A stretch of 64,000 nucleotides of DNA from Sulfuricella denitrificans skB26 (GCF_000297055.2 NC_022357.1:2305501-2369500); one strand, 5' to 3'; positions 43,807 to 56,911 are shown, counted from the stretch's first letter. Program-made: numbers and translations. The notes: generated by a model from the letters alone, not told the origin.

Positions 43807-46800
43807 TCAGGAATTGGACTCTTCCCCTGATCCTTCGCGGCAAAAAACCGGAAATAGCAGCGGCAGAAGAAGCAGGGTGAAAATGGTTGCTGAAACAATC
43901 CCGCCGACAATCACAGCGGCGAATGGGCGCTGCGTTTCCGACCCTATGCCATGCGACAGTGCCGCCGGCAGCAGTCCCAACCCAGCCATCAGCGCCGTCA
44001 TCAGGATCGGCCGCAGGCGGCTGGTTGCACCCTCCATCACGGCCTCTGCCAGTTCCGTGCCATTGCGGACATTTTCCATGAACTGCTCGACCATGATCAC
44101 GCCGTTCTGCACCGAAATGCCGGCCACGGCGATGAACCCGACCGCCGCAGACACCGACAGGTGCATGCCGGACAACGCCAGGCCCGCCAGCCCGCCGATC
44201 CAGGTAAACGGCACCATCAACAGCACCAGCGCCGCAAAGCGCATAGAGCGGAAGGCCCAGAACAGCAGGACAAAAATCCCCAATACCGAAAGCGGCACAA
44301 TCACCGCCAGGCGCTTCATCGCCCGCTGCTGGTTCTCGAACTGGCCTCCCCAGGTCATGCTATACCCCTGTGGCAGCTTGAGCTGGGCATGGACCTTCTC
44401 CATCGCTTCGGCGACAAAACCGCCCTGATCTCGCCCAAGCAGGTTGGCCTTGACCGCCACGTAGCGCCCGCCGGCTTCCCGTGTGATCCGGGTGGGTCCT
44501 TGCTTGACCTCGATATCGGCAATCGATCCGAGGGGGATGTTGCCGGCATTGCCAGGCAACGCCACCGGTAGCTCGGCAACGTCGTCCACCGCATCGCGGA
44601 ACGACTTCTGCAGTCGCAACGTGATATCGAAGCGCCGGTCGCGCTCATAGAAGGTGTTGACCACCGCTCCCGCCAGCGCGGTCTGGATGGTCGCGTTGAC
44701 ATCCGAAACATTGATGCCATAGCGCGACATGCGCTCGCGGTTGAGCGCGATATCCAGCTCGGTCTGGCCATGCACCTTGATCGCAGCCACATCGGCCGCA
44801 CCGCGTATGGTATTCAGGATGGCAGCGACCTGCTCCGCCTTGTCTTCAAGGATATCCAGGTCAGGACCGAAAATCTTGATGGCGATCTCGCCCTTGACGC
44901 CGCTGATGGATTCCTCGACGTTATCTTCAATCACCTGCGAGAAATTGGTCGGTACGCCGGGAAGGGTATGAATCTTGCGCGTCATGTCAGCGATCAGCGC
45001 TTCCTTGTCCGCAAAGCGCCATTCTCCCTTGGCCTTCAAATCGGCGAAGATTTCCAGGTTGTTTGGCCCTTTCGGGTCGGTGCCATCATCTGGCCGGCCG
45101 ACATGGCTGATCACCTTGGTCACTTCGGGATAAGCGCGCAGAATTCCACGCACCTGGAGCTCGATTTCCTTGGTTTTGTCGATATGGGTCGCGGGCGGCA
45201 GGGTGATGGTCAGCCAGATATTGCCTTCATCCAGTTTGGGGAGGAATTCACTGCCCAGCTGTGGCGCAAGGGCTAATGCCAGAGCAAGAAGTCCTGCGGA
45301 AACGAGCACAATCTTGCCGCGCTTGGCCAGCGACCAGACCAGCAGTGCCTTGTATTTCTCCTGCAGCCGGTGCATCCACGGGCTGTGTTTTTCAGCCAGG
45401 TCATGATTTTTCAGGATGAAGGACAGCAGCGCCGGCACCAGCGTCAAGGTCAGCAAGATCGCGCCGAGAATGGCGAAACTCAAGGTGAGCGCCATGGGGG
45501 TGAAAATTCTTCCTTCCACCCGCTCGAAGGTAAAAATCGGCAGGAAGGCAAGAATGATGATGACCTTGGAAAACAGGATGGGATGGCCCATTTCCACGGC
45601 GGTGGCCTTGAGCGTGTGCATCCGCCAGGAGTAGCCGGCATGATGCGGAGACCCGTCCTGTTTGCCGAGGGCAAGTTTGACCATCAGCGCCTCTACCAGC
45701 ACCACTGCACCGTCGACGATGATGCCGAAGTCCACCGTGCCGAGCGAAATCAGATTGGCTGCCACGCCCTTGAAATGCATCAGTGCAAAGGCCACCAGCA
45801 GCGACAGCGGAATGACCACCGCAACCACGACCGCCGCATAAACCGAGCGCAGGAACAGCACCAGGATCGCCACCACCAGCACCGCGCCGACAATCAGGTT
45901 CTCGCTCACGGTATGCACGGTATGGCTGACCAGCTCGGTGCGGTCATAAACCTGAACGATGCGCACACCCGGCGGGAGTTTCTGCGCAACTTCAGCAATC
46001 CTGTCCTTCAATGCCGCCACCACTTTGGTCGGGTTTTGCCCTTTGGTCATCTGCACGATGCCCAGCACCACGTCATCATGCTCGTTATAGGAAACCACCC
46101 CGGAACGGGTGCGCGGGCCGATCACAACTTCGCCAATATCGTCCACCAGAACCGGCTTGCCGTCCTTGACCGAGACCGTGACCCGGCCTATATCCTCAAG
46201 CCGTTCGATCAGTCCTAGCCCGCGGATCACCAGCGCCTCGTCGCCGCGCTTCATCAGCCCGCCGCCCGAATTGGCGCTATTGTTGATCAGCGCCTGCGCC
46301 ACCTGGTCGATGCTGACGCCGTGCTTCTTCAGCAGATAGGGATTGACCTTGATCTGGTATTCCTTGACCGTACCGCCGAAACTCACCACATCCGCCACGC
46401 CCGGCACGTGGCGCAAAGAGGGGCGTATCACCCAATCCTGCAAGGCGCGAATCTCGTACAGCGGCATGGCGGCCGGAACATCCAGCACATAGCGGTAGAC
46501 CTCTCCCACCGCGGTGGAAAGCGGTGCCAGGGAAGGCTGCACATTCGGCGGCAGGCTGATGTTCTGCAGTTTCTCCAGCACTTGCTGACGGGCAAAATAG
46601 TCGTCGGTGCCATCGGAGAAAGTCAGGGTCACAACGGAAAGGCCAGTGATCGATACCGAACGCAGCTGGGTCATGCGCGGCACCCCGCTCATTTCTCGCT
46701 CGATCGGAAGGCTGAGAATGCGCTCTACCTCTTCGGGTGCCGTCCCCGGCATTTGCGTCACGATCTGCACCTGCACGTCCTGCACATCGGGAAAAGCTTC

Positions 46801-46908
46801 CACCGGCACGTTGTTGACCGCATACCAGCCGACCGCAATCAGCGCCAATGCGCCGGCAATAATAAAGGCGCGTTGTTGCAGGACAAAAGTGATCAGGCGA
46901 TCGATCAT
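43807..46908 (-). CDS. czcA: CzcA-type heavy-metal efflux RND pump
   Basis: The 1033-residue protein is a complete heavy-metal-efflux RND transporter with twelve spans and two large periplasmic loops. The proton-relay helix reads DFGIIVDGAVVLVEA, the DFG...DGA form associated with the divalent-cation (Zn/Co/Cd) branch rather than CusA, which has a different motif. Other typical pieces are LDEGNIWLTITLPPAT, LPGVPTNFSQ.IEDNVEESISGVKGEIAIKIFGPDL and the final DD-free tail. It pumps metal from periplasm or cytoplasm out through the CzcC-type channel. It starts 1 nt after the stop of the adaptor gene. Confidence 0.9.
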   Translation of the reverse strand: MIDRLITFVLQQRAFIIAGALALIAVGWYAVNNVPVEAFPDVQDVQVQIVTQMPGTAPEEVERILSLPIEREMSGVPRMTQLRSVSITGLSVVTLTFSDGTDDYFARQQVLEKLQNISLPPNVQPSLAPLSTAVGEVYRYVLDVPAAMPLYEIRALQDWVIRPSLRHVPGVADVVSFGGTVKEYQIKVNPYLLKKHGVSIDQVAQALINNSANSGGGLMKRGDEALVIRGLGLIERLEDIGRVTVSVKDGKPVLVDDIGEVVIGPRTRSGVVSYNEHDDVVLGIVQMTKGQNPTKVVAALKDRIAEVAQKLPPGVRIVQVYDRTELVSHTVHTVSENLIVGAVLVVAILVLFLRSVYAAVVVAVVIPLSLLVAFALMHFKGVAANLISLGTVDFGIIVDGAVVLVEALMVKLALGKQDGSPHHAGYSWRMHTLKATAVEMGHPILFSKVIIILAFLPIFTFERVEGRIFTPMALTLSFAILGAILLTLTLVPALLSFILKNHDLAEKHSPWMHRLQEKYKALLVWSLAKRGKIVLVSAGLLALALALAPQLGSEFLPKLDEGNIWLTITLPPATHIDKTKEIELQVRGILRAYPEVTKVISHVGRPDDGTDPKGPNNLEIFADLKAKGEWRFADKEALIADMTRKIHTLPGVPTNFSQVIEDNVEESISGVKGEIAIKIFGPDLDILEDKAEQVAAILNTIRGAADVAAIKVHGQTELDIALNRERMSRYGINVSDVNATIQTALAGAVVNTFYERDRRFDITLRLQKSFRDAVDDVAELPVALPGNAGNIPLGSIADIEVKQGPTRITREAGGRYVAVKANLLGRDQGGFVAEAMEKVHAQLKLPQGYSMTWGGQFENQQRAMKRLAVIVPLSVLGIFVLLFWAFRSMRFAALVLLMVPFTWIGGLAGLALSGMHLSVSAAVGFIAVAGISVQNGVIMVEQFMENVRNGTELAEAVMEGATSRLRPILMTALMAGLGLLPAALSHGIGSETQRPFAAVIVGGIVSATIFTLLLLPLLFPVFCREGSGEESNS

Positions 46909-46909
46909 G

Positions 46910-48055
46910 CTAGTTGCCCGCCAGTTCGGCGTTTAACAACAGCGCCCCGGCTGTCACCACCCGCTCGCCGGCTGCCAGCCCTTCCTTCACGTAGCTGGCC
47001 TCCTGACCACGGAAAGCCAGCACGACACGACGCTTTTCCAATACGCCAGGCTCGGTTTCGACGAACAGGTAAGTATGCAGGCCTTCAGTCACCAGCGCCG
47101 GATTGGGCACGCGCGGCAGCGCAGCGCCCTCGGCAGACGGCGTGATGCGGGCGTACATTTCCGGCTTGAGCAGGCGCTTGACGTTGGGCAATTGGCAGCG
47201 CACCACCACGCGGCGGGTTGCAGGATCGACCACATCGCCGATGGCCAGAATTTTTGCCGGGAAACGCTCGCCGGGGTAGGCATCCACTTCAACCGAAACC
47301 GGCTGGCCGGCTCGCACCTTCCCCAGGTCCTTTTCCGGCAGATCGACAATGGCCCACAAGCGGGCCGGATCGGTAACGACAAACAGCGGAGCAGGCGCAT
47401 CGGGGCGCACCTCGGAGCCGGGATTGGCCTGTCGCTCAGTAACGACTCCGGCCAGCGGGGCGCGCAGAGCAAAACCATCCCTGCCCGCCCCACCTGGATT
47501 GAGATTATGGAAGCGCGCCCGCGCCCTTTCAGTTTCAGCCGCCGATTGATGCTCGTCGTTCTCCGCCGCCTCTAAATCCTTGCGCGCCAGTACCTCATTT
47601 TCAAACAGCGTTCTGGCGCGTCCATAGGCAAGCTTCTTCAGCCGCATGTCGGCCTCGGCCTTGTGCAGGTCTGCCAGCGCCTGGCCGTAATCCGGCGAAT
47701 CCATCCACAACAGAGGCTGGCCCGCCGCTACCTTGTCCCCTGCCTGTACACCGATTTTTACCACCCGTCCGGCGATGGGCGAACTGACCCGCGCAGTCAC
47801 GTTATCGTCGTAAGCAATACGGCCATGCAGCGGCTCCAGGGAAGGCACAGGCGATGCTTCCGCCTTTTCGACACGCAGATAGGCGAGCTGAGGCGCACCT
47901 GCCGGATAACGTAAAATCCGGTTGCTGAATTGTGCAGGCGTCGCCACATCGGGTTTACGCTCAACAGGAGGAGAGGCAAACCGGTTGTAACCGAGAAATA
48001 CGGCGATGATCGCGCCCGTAGCGACAACCCATAAAATCAGACTGCGTTTTTTCAT
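46910..48055 (-). CDS. czcB: CzcB-type membrane-fusion (adaptor) protein
   Basis: The 381 residues have an N-terminal anchor (about 5-24, LILWVVATGAIIAVFLGYNR), a biotinyl-lipoyl-like half motif (GRVVKIGVQAGDKVAAGQPL), a coiled-coil hairpin (about 125-190), the second half (LRAPLAGVVTERQANPGSEV) and beta-barrel and proximal domains (VEVDAYPGERFPAKILAIGD). It links the pump to the outer-membrane channel in the periplasm. Its ATG overlaps the stop of the channel gene by 4 nt. Confidence 0.88.
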   Translation of the reverse strand: MKKRSLILWVVATGAIIAVFLGYNRFASPPVERKPDVATPAQFSNRILRYPAGAPQLAYLRVEKAEASPVPSLEPLHGRIAYDDNVTARVSSPIAGRVVKIGVQAGDKVAAGQPLLWMDSPDYGQALADLHKAEADMRLKKLAYGRARTLFENEVLARKDLEAAENDEHQSAAETERARARFHNLNPGGAGRDGFALRAPLAGVVTERQANPGSEVRPDAPAPLFVVTDPARLWAIVDLPEKDLGKVRAGQPVSVEVDAYPGERFPAKILAIGDVVDPATRRVVVRCQLPNVKRLLKPEMYARITPSAEGAALPRVPNPALVTEGLHTYLFVETEPGVLEKRRVVLAFRGQEASYVKEGLAAGERVVTAGALLLNAELAGN

Positions 48056-49335
48056 TGCAAATTTTCCTGTGTAGCGGCGCGCAAGGAGGCAAGCGCCTTG
48101 GCATAGTCGGCACTCGCCGTCACGGCGTCAATCTGGGTGGCCTTGTAGGTGCGACGCGCATCCAGCAAGTCCATCAAGCCCAGGGCGCCTTGTTTGTAGG
48201 CGAATTCGGCGGCGCGTGCAGCGCGCTCGGCTTCGGCCAGCAAATCTTCCTCATAACGTTTGCTGCGCTGCGCCGCCGCTTCCAGATCGCTTCGGGCACG
48301 AGCCACATCTGCCCATGCCATGGCGCGTACCTGTTCGAGTTGATCCCGCGCCACCTGCAAATTGGCTTCGGCCCGCCGAATCTCGCCCTCGTAGCCGTAA
48401 TTGACGAACAGCGGCACGCTCGCGCTAACCCCGACACTATTGTTCGCCCAGGTGGATCCCGAGGGGTTGTGCTCGAACGATAGTCCCACGGTGACATCCC
48501 GGGTCTTGAGGGAACTGGCCAAGTCGCGCGCCGCCTCTGCCGCCTGCACCCGATTCAATGCCGCTCGCACGTCCGGCCTGTGGTCGATATCCAGCGCAAT
48601 GCCAGCGGCTGTATCGGTAACAGGCATCCAGCCATCCACTGCACGGATCGATCCGGCAACAGCTTCCTGGCCGATCAGGTAGGCCAGGCTCAGTTGAGCG
48701 CGGGCAAGGTCATTCACCGCCTGGCGTGCTTCGTTCTCAGCGCGCAGCGCCTCCACGCGGATGCGCGACAACTCCGAAAGCGGGATATCACCGGCACGGT
48801 GCCGAATCTGCGATGCTTCCACCGACTTCCGGTAAAGCGCAGCGCTTTCTTCAAGAATGCGGCTTTTCTCCTGGGCAAGAACCAAGTCGTAGTAAGCCTG
48901 ATGCAAGGCCATGCGCTGGCTGCGCAGGGTATCGGACAAATCCTGTCGTGTCGCATCCAGCAACGACTGCGCGCCGCGCATGCGATGCTCCCGCTTGTCG
49001 CCCCGCTCGATCAACTGGCTAACGCCGATGGTCGTATCCATCATCTTGTCGCGCAGTCCGCCGGCACCGATTCCGGGATTGCGGCTGATCGCCCCAACCT
49101 GCGTGGAAAGTGAGGGATTAGGGCGCTGGGCCGCTCCGATCTTGTCCGCCTCGGCACCTTCTACGGCACCGCGGGCAAGTTTCAATTCGCGGTTGCGCTC
49201 CATCCATAGCACCTCCGCGCCGACAAGCGACAGCCTGGCCAGTACCGGCACAGGCTCCACTGCGAGCACGGCACCCGGCAGGAGCATGGCCACGATGAGC
49301 CAAATCGGTATAAAATTGCGGTAATTATCTTTCAT
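48052..49335 (-). CDS. czcC: CzcC-type outer-membrane efflux channel (TolC family)
   Basis: First gene of the efflux operon; 427 residues with a signal peptide (about 1-25, ending AVLAVEP) and two OEP repeats of long helices (for example NRELKLARGAVEGAEADKIG, then LLDATRQDLSDTLRSQRMAL). TolC-type trimers form the exit duct. GAGG lies before the ATG. It is divergent from the two-component system, separated by 60 bp. Confidence 0.86.
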   Translation of the reverse strand: MKDNYRNFIPIWLIVAMLLPGAVLAVEPVPVLARLSLVGAEVLWMERNRELKLARGAVEGAEADKIGAAQRPNPSLSTQVGAISRNPGIGAGGLRDKMMDTTIGVSQLIERGDKREHRMRGAQSLLDATRQDLSDTLRSQRMALHQAYYDLVLAQEKSRILEESAALYRKSVEASQIRHRAGDIPLSELSRIRVEALRAENEARQAVNDLARAQLSLAYLIGQEAVAGSIRAVDGWMPVTDTAAGIALDIDHRPDVRAALNRVQAAEAARDLASSLKTRDVTVGLSFEHNPSGSTWANNSVGVSASVPLFVNYGYEGEIRRAEANLQVARDQLEQVRAMAWADVARARSDLEAAAQRSKRYEEDLLAEAERAARAAEFAYKQGALGLMDLLDARRTYKATQIDAVTASADYAKALASLRAATQENLQ

Positions 49336-49359
49336 TGCGACCTCGTTCCAAGCGCGCTA

Positions 49360-49392
49360 TTGTCATCACAAAACCTGACTGGAAACTGACAA
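49360..49392. promoter_or_regulatory. Candidate operator of the metal-responsive regulator
   Basis: Within the 60-bp divergent gap, CTGAC occurs at 49375-49379 and again at 49386-49390, a spacing of 11 bp (one helical turn), as in OmpR-family direct-repeat sites. TTGTCA (49360-49365) and TGACAA (49387-49392) also form an inverted pair around it. Confidence 0.45.
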
Positions 49393-49395
49393 CAG

Positions 49396-50079
49396 ATGCG
49401 AATTCTCATCGTCGAGGACGACACTTTGCTGGCTGCCGGCATCACCGGTTACCTCAAGCAGGCCGGCTATGCCGTGGATCACGCCCAGAACGGCGAGCAG
49501 GCCGACTCCTGGCTGGCGCATGAGCACTATGACCTGGCCATACTCGATCTTGGCCTGCCCAAACTGGACGGCACCGAAGTGCTGCGCAAGCTGAGGCGGC
49601 GCGGCCAGTCCCTCCCGGTGCTGATTCTGACGGCGCGCGACGCATTGCAGGATCGGGTGGCAGGCCTTGATCTGGGCGCCGACGACTACCTCATCAAGCC
49701 TGTCGCCCTTGCTGAACTGGAAGCGAGGATACGGGCGCTGATCCGGCGCGGCCAATCTGGCGGCAACCCTCAGATTAGCCACGGCCCGTTACTGCTCGAC
49801 AGCTCAGCCAAACGGGTTTGGTTGAACGACGTTCCCCTGGAGTTGCCGGCGAGGGAGTGGAGCGTGCTGGAATTCCTGCTTCCGCGCGCAGGGCGCATCG
49901 TCAGCAAAGAGCAGATTTTGCAATCACTATGTAGCTGGGATGAGGAAATCAGCACTAATGCTGTCGAAGCCTATATCTCGCGCCTGCGCGCCAAGTTGGA
50001 GCCGGCAGGGGTGCATATTCGCACCGTGCGCGGACTGGGTTACCTGCTGGAAAAACCGAACCATGAAATCCGGCCATAG
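49396..50079 (+). CDS. OmpR-family response regulator of the efflux operon
   Basis: The 227 residues hold a receiver (about 1-115; E7-D8-D9, phospho-acceptor D51 in LAILDLGLPKLDG, K in DDYLIKPVALAEL) and a winged-helix DNA-binding domain (about 128-222, ending AYISRLRAKLEPAGVHIRTV). It resembles CzcR/CusR/QseB regulators. The kinase gene overlaps its end by 17 nt, and it is divergent from the czc genes, so it probably activates them when metal is sensed. Confidence 0.9.
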   Translation: MRILIVEDDTLLAAGITGYLKQAGYAVDHAQNGEQADSWLAHEHYDLAILDLGLPKLDGTEVLRKLRRRGQSLPVLILTARDALQDRVAGLDLGADDYLIKPVALAELEARIRALIRRGQSGGNPQISHGPLLLDSSAKRVWLNDVPLELPAREWSVLEFLLPRAGRIVSKEQILQSLCSWDEEISTNAVEAYISRLRAKLEPAGVHIRTVRGLGYLLEKPNHEIRP

Positions 50080-51454
50080 CCTGCGCCAGTTGTTGCTGGG
50101 CTGGCTACTGCCGCCATTGGTGCTATTGCTGGTGGCAGGAGCGATAACCGCTTATCAGATCACTCTGAGCGCCGCCACGCAGGCTTATGATCGGGCGTTG
50201 CTGGACGGTGCACTCGCCCTCGCCAAGCAAATCAGAGTCGAGAACGGCCAGACCGTTCTCGACCTGCCCCTGATTGCCCAGCAGGTGTTGCTCACCGACA
50301 AATACGACCATATTTATTACCTGGTGCAAGGGTCGCACGGTGAATTCATTGCCGGCCACAGGGGGCTTCCCCTGCCCGAGGAAAAACCATTAGAAGAGAA
50401 CCGGATCTACTATGATGGATTTTTTCACGGCGAGAAGGTACGCATCGCAGCCTTGTTCATTCCCTCCGAAACCGGCCAGGTTCACGTGCTGATGGGGGAA
50501 ACCCTGGTCAAGCGCAACAAGCTGATCTGGGAAATCCTTCTGGGCATGTTGGCGCCGCAAGTCCTGCTGGTAGCCGCAACCATCGGGCTGGTGTGGTTTG
50601 GCGTCAAGCGCGGCCTCGCTCCCATCGAGCGCCTGCGCAATGAAATTGCCGCTCGTTCGCAACATGACCTGCGCCCGGTTCAGGGAGAACAGGCCCCGAC
50701 CGAGGTGCAGCCGATGGTGGAAGCGCTGAACACCCTGCTGGAAAAACTGGGCACGGTAATGGGTGCCCAGCAACGCTTCATCTCCGACGCCGCCCACCAG
50801 TTACGCACCCCCCTGGCCGCTCTGCAAGCCCAGGTTGACCTTGCGCTGCACCAGAAAAACGATGGTGACCTGCGCCTGACGCTGCAACATCTGTTTGCTG
50901 CCACGGAACGCACCGTCCATCTAGCCAACCAGTTGCTGACGCTGGCGCGTGCGGAACCCGCCGGACACCTGCCGGGTGAAATGCAGCCGGTCGATTTGAG
51001 CCAGATCGCGCAGGAATGTGCAGAAGAATGGGTACCAAGGGCGCTGGTAAAGAACATTGACCTCGGCTTCGAACTGGAACCCGCGCGAATTATCGGCATT
51101 CCGCTGCTGATCCGTGAACTGCTCGCCAACCTGCTCGACAACGCCATCCGCTACACGCCGGTAGGAGGGAACATTACCGTGCGCACCATAGCGCAAGCCC
51201 ATGCATCGGTGCTGGAAGTGGAGGACAACGGTCCCGGCATTCCGACAAGCGATACTGACGCGGTATTCGAACGCTTTTACCGGATCAAGGGCAGCCCTGG
51301 CGACGGCTGCGGCCTGGGGTTGGCCATCGTCAGAGAAATCGCCCGTACTCACAGCGCCTTGGCAGAGTCGAAAATCCCGCCAACCGGTCAGGGTACGCTG
51401 ATGCGGGCGATTTTCCCCGTTCTACCCGACTCCCTGCCGGATACACCGACCTGA
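50063..51454 (+). CDS. Sensor histidine kinase of the efflux operon (membrane)
   Basis: I choose the ATG at 50063 (MKSGHSLRQLLLGWLLPPLV), overlapping the regulator by 17 nt; 463 residues. Span 1 (about 10-32), a periplasmic domain (about 33-165), span 2 (about 168-190), HAMP (about 190-240), then H245 in DAAHQLRTPLAALQ, NLLDNAIRYTP, DNGPGIP and GCGLGLAIVREIA. It is of the QseC/TctE-type class. Its stop codon lies within a strong hairpin. Confidence 0.9.
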   Translation: MKSGHSLRQLLLGWLLPPLVLLLVAGAITAYQITLSAATQAYDRALLDGALALAKQIRVENGQTVLDLPLIAQQVLLTDKYDHIYYLVQGSHGEFIAGHRGLPLPEEKPLEENRIYYDGFFHGEKVRIAALFIPSETGQVHVLMGETLVKRNKLIWEILLGMLAPQVLLVAATIGLVWFGVKRGLAPIERLRNEIAARSQHDLRPVQGEQAPTEVQPMVEALNTLLEKLGTVMGAQQRFISDAAHQLRTPLAALQAQVDLALHQKNDGDLRLTLQHLFAATERTVHLANQLLTLARAEPAGHLPGEMQPVDLSQIAQECAEEWVPRALVKNIDLGFELEPARIIGIPLLIRELLANLLDNAIRYTPVGGNITVRTIAQAHASVLEVEDNGPGIPTSDTDAVFERFYRIKGSPGDGCGLGLAIVREIARTHSALAESKIPPTGQGTLMRAIFPVLPDSLPDTPT

Positions 51455-51498
51455 CGGTTATGACGAATCGCCGCCAAACAGCGATTCGTCATAACCGT
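51454..51498 (+). terminator. Strong hairpin at the end of the two-component operon
   Basis: ACGGTTATGACGAATCGC and its exact reverse complement (51481-51498) form an 18-bp stem with a 9-base loop. The stem begins at the last base of the stop codon. The bases after it (TTCCCTCT) are pyrimidine-rich but not a pure T run. Likely a terminator or mRNA end stabiliser. Confidence 0.6.
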
Positions 51499-51500
51499 TT

Positions 51501-51562
51501 CCCTCTCTCCTGACTCTCTCCCAGAGGGCGAGAGGGACGAAGTCTCGCTTCGCGAGTTTCAC
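51501..51562. repeat. Dispersed intergenic repeat with hairpin (copy 2)
   Basis: Two blocks match those at 9157-9179 and 9256-9286; the segment between them is only 8 bases here against 76 there. CTCGC-TTC-GCGAG forms the small hairpin at 51544-51556. Confidence 0.6.
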
Positions 51563-51637
51563 TTGCGGGCAACGGAACCTAGTCGAATCTGACGTGTCCA
51601 TATCGCCGTTGCCATTACCCGCGTAAAATAGCCCCCC

Positions 51638-53770
<2,133 letters not shown>

Positions 53771-53789
53771 CGCAGCCTTCCTGCCCGAA

Positions 53790-53826
53790 AAATAAACACT
53801 TCGGCATATTGCCGGATGGTTTATTT
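53790..53826 (+). terminator. Terminator after ygiQ
   Basis: AAATAAAC and GTTTATTT form the outer stem and CGGCA-TAT-TGCCG the inner stem, followed by TTGTTTTAG. The U-rich 3' arm fits an intrinsic terminator that may work in both directions. Confidence 0.65.
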
Positions 53827-53926
53827 TGTTTTAGACTCTACTACCATATGTTGATATAACTATAAACGTCCTACCCATATATTGTGGTCAGGAAATAACA
53901 AATAAAATCAACCATGGAGGAGTTTT

Positions 53927-54319
53927 ATGGCACAACCCAAGGCATTTTTCGCGGAAGAAACATCGTCCGCACAGGAAGACCAACCCGCCAAACTTCGACT
54001 CCTTCCCGGCGGCCGACGGCAACACAAAGGCGAGATGCGAAATGCGCGACGCATCCCCATCAACTGTCAGGTAAAAATCCGGGTTACGGAAAGCGGCGAA
54101 ACCGTTTACGGGACCACCAAGGATCTGAGCGTCGACGGCGTTTCACTGCTTACCGACTATGTCCCGCGCTTCGGCCAGTTGCTCGACATCCACGTGCTGC
54201 CGCCACAAGGCTCGACCATCAAGCCGTTGCGCGCACTGGTCCAGGTCAGGCGCTGCGTCAAGATGGACTCCAGCCGCAGTTATGAAATCGGCACGGCAAT
54301 TTTAAAAATCCGTGAATAA
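53927..54319 (+). CDS. PilZ-domain c-di-GMP-binding protein
   Basis: GGAGGAG lies 7-8 nt before the ATG. The 130 residues have a disordered start (about 1-35) and a PilZ domain (about 36-128). The ligand motifs are present: RxxxR-type RNARR and DLSVDG (DxSxxG). PilZ proteins change partner contacts upon c-di-GMP binding; this one has no other domain, so it must act through a partner such as a motor or synthase. It is the only recognised stand-alone c-di-GMP receptor in the window. Confidence 0.88.
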   Translation: MAQPKAFFAEETSSAQEDQPAKLRLLPGGRRQHKGEMRNARRIPINCQVKIRVTESGETVYGTTKDLSVDGVSLLTDYVPRFGQLLDIHVLPPQGSTIKPLRALVQVRRCVKMDSSRSYEIGTAILKIRE

Positions 54320-54325
54320 ACCGAT

Positions 54326-54658
54326 TTAACCTTCTTCATCCAGTGTGGTGACGATATCGTTGTCGCGCCGCGCTTGTTTCCGCCTCTCCTCGGCGGTGCG
54401 GGTATCCAGAAAAGCTTGTCCGTGCTGCAGTCGACGGCACAATCCACGGCGATCGCTGGCGGTGCGTTTCTCCAACCGCACAGCCTTTGTTCCACCAGTC
54501 CCCTTTTCAGCCCCTGCTTTTGACCCGAAACGTTGAATCACCCGGGGTACGCGCGTACGCGGCTCCACAGGCCTGGCGGGCCGAATAGCATTCACCGGCG
54601 CGGGTTCCTCTGCTTCAACCGGCGATGGGGACGACGGCAAGCTGTCCACATAACGCAT
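54326..54658 (-). CDS. Arg-rich small protein, unknown
   Basis: The 110 residues start with MRYVDSLPSSPSPVEAEEP, have a Pro/Arg-rich middle and a charged C-terminal part (RTASDRRGLCRRLQHGQAFL, then TAEERRKQARRDND). AGAGGAT lies 6 nt before the ATG, which supports translation. It is convergent with the PilZ gene, 6 nt apart. No family recognised; likely cytoplasmic and largely disordered. Confidence 0.6.
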   Translation of the reverse strand: MRYVDSLPSSPSPVEAEEPAPVNAIRPARPVEPRTRVPRVIQRFGSKAGAEKGTGGTKAVRLEKRTASDRRGLCRRLQHGQAFLDTRTAEERRKQARRDNDIVTTLDEEG

Positions 54659-54727
54659 CGCAAATCCTCTGAACGTCCAGTTTTAAATATAACCCTATGC
54701 GAGCTGTCTATCAACCCGATAAAACGC

Positions 54728-54733
54728 TATAAT
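54728..54733 (+). promoter_or_regulatory. -10 element of the prfC promoter
   Basis: A perfect TATAAT lies 36-41 nt before the chosen prfC start. The -35 region (CTGTCT at 54704-54709, 18 nt spacing) matches poorly. Transcription would start near 54740. Confidence 0.4.
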
Positions 54734-54768
54734 TCCGCCTCTTTTACCTGATGAAACAATTCGTTGCC

Positions 54769-56340
<1,572 letters not shown>

Positions 56341-56430
56341 ACCGCCACTTTGCCCATCTGATCCCGACGGAAACTTTTCAGGATATCAAGCGCCTAATTA
56401 CTTATTCTCTCCCCCGATAAAGGAATGGCC

Positions 56431-56892
56431 ATGTTCAAGCGCATCCCGCCCTACCTGCTCCTGCTTGTGCTGGTTTTCTCATTTTCCCAATCTGGTTGGG
56501 CTGTTGAAGCACCGAACGGCTTCCACGGAATGACTTGGGGAACACCACTGTCAAAATTGACTGGTTTGACCGTTGCCGACGACTCCGGGCAGGTGAAATA
56601 CTACCGCCGGACCGGCGACCCACTGAACCTTGGCAAAGCAGAACTGAAGCGGATTTCGTACGGTTTTTACATGGGGAAATTTTATTCCGTGCTGATTGAA
56701 TTCGAAGGCAAGGCGAATTTCGAAAAAGCCAGAGCCCATCTTCTGGCGACCTATGGAGAAACCGCCAGGATCGGCAGCGGTGGAACGAGCTATATGTGGG
56801 CAACCGCCGATGGTGCTTCGGTTAATCTCAAGTACAGTGAAACCCCTCAGCAGGGCTATGTGTTTTTATTTAACCGGATCGTTGCCAAATAA
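56431..56892 (+). CDS. Exported small protein, unknown
   Basis: I start at the second ATG (56431), 6 nt after AAAGGA; the first ATG at 56425 directly abuts it. The 153 residues carry a signal peptide (LLLLVLVFSFSQSGWA/VEAP) and a globular part with NGFHGMTWGTPLSKLTGL and TYGETARIGSGGTSYMW. Proteins with this GMxWGxxxxxL opening are common in proteobacteria and presumably periplasmic; the function is unknown. Confidence 0.75.
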   Translation: MFKRIPPYLLLLVLVFSFSQSGWAVEAPNGFHGMTWGTPLSKLTGLTVADDSGQVKYYRRTGDPLNLGKAELKRISYGFYMGKFYSVLIEFEGKANFEKARAHLLATYGETARIGSGGTSYMWATADGASVNLKYSETPQQGYVFLFNRIVAK

Positions 56893-56911
56893 CCGCAAAC
56901 GCCCCTTGTCT

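Noticed and set aside
43779-43815. Inverted repeat AATTCCTGAG / CTCAGGAATT at the end of the czc operon
   Set aside because: The 17-base loop and lack of a T run make it a poor terminator; it may be chance.
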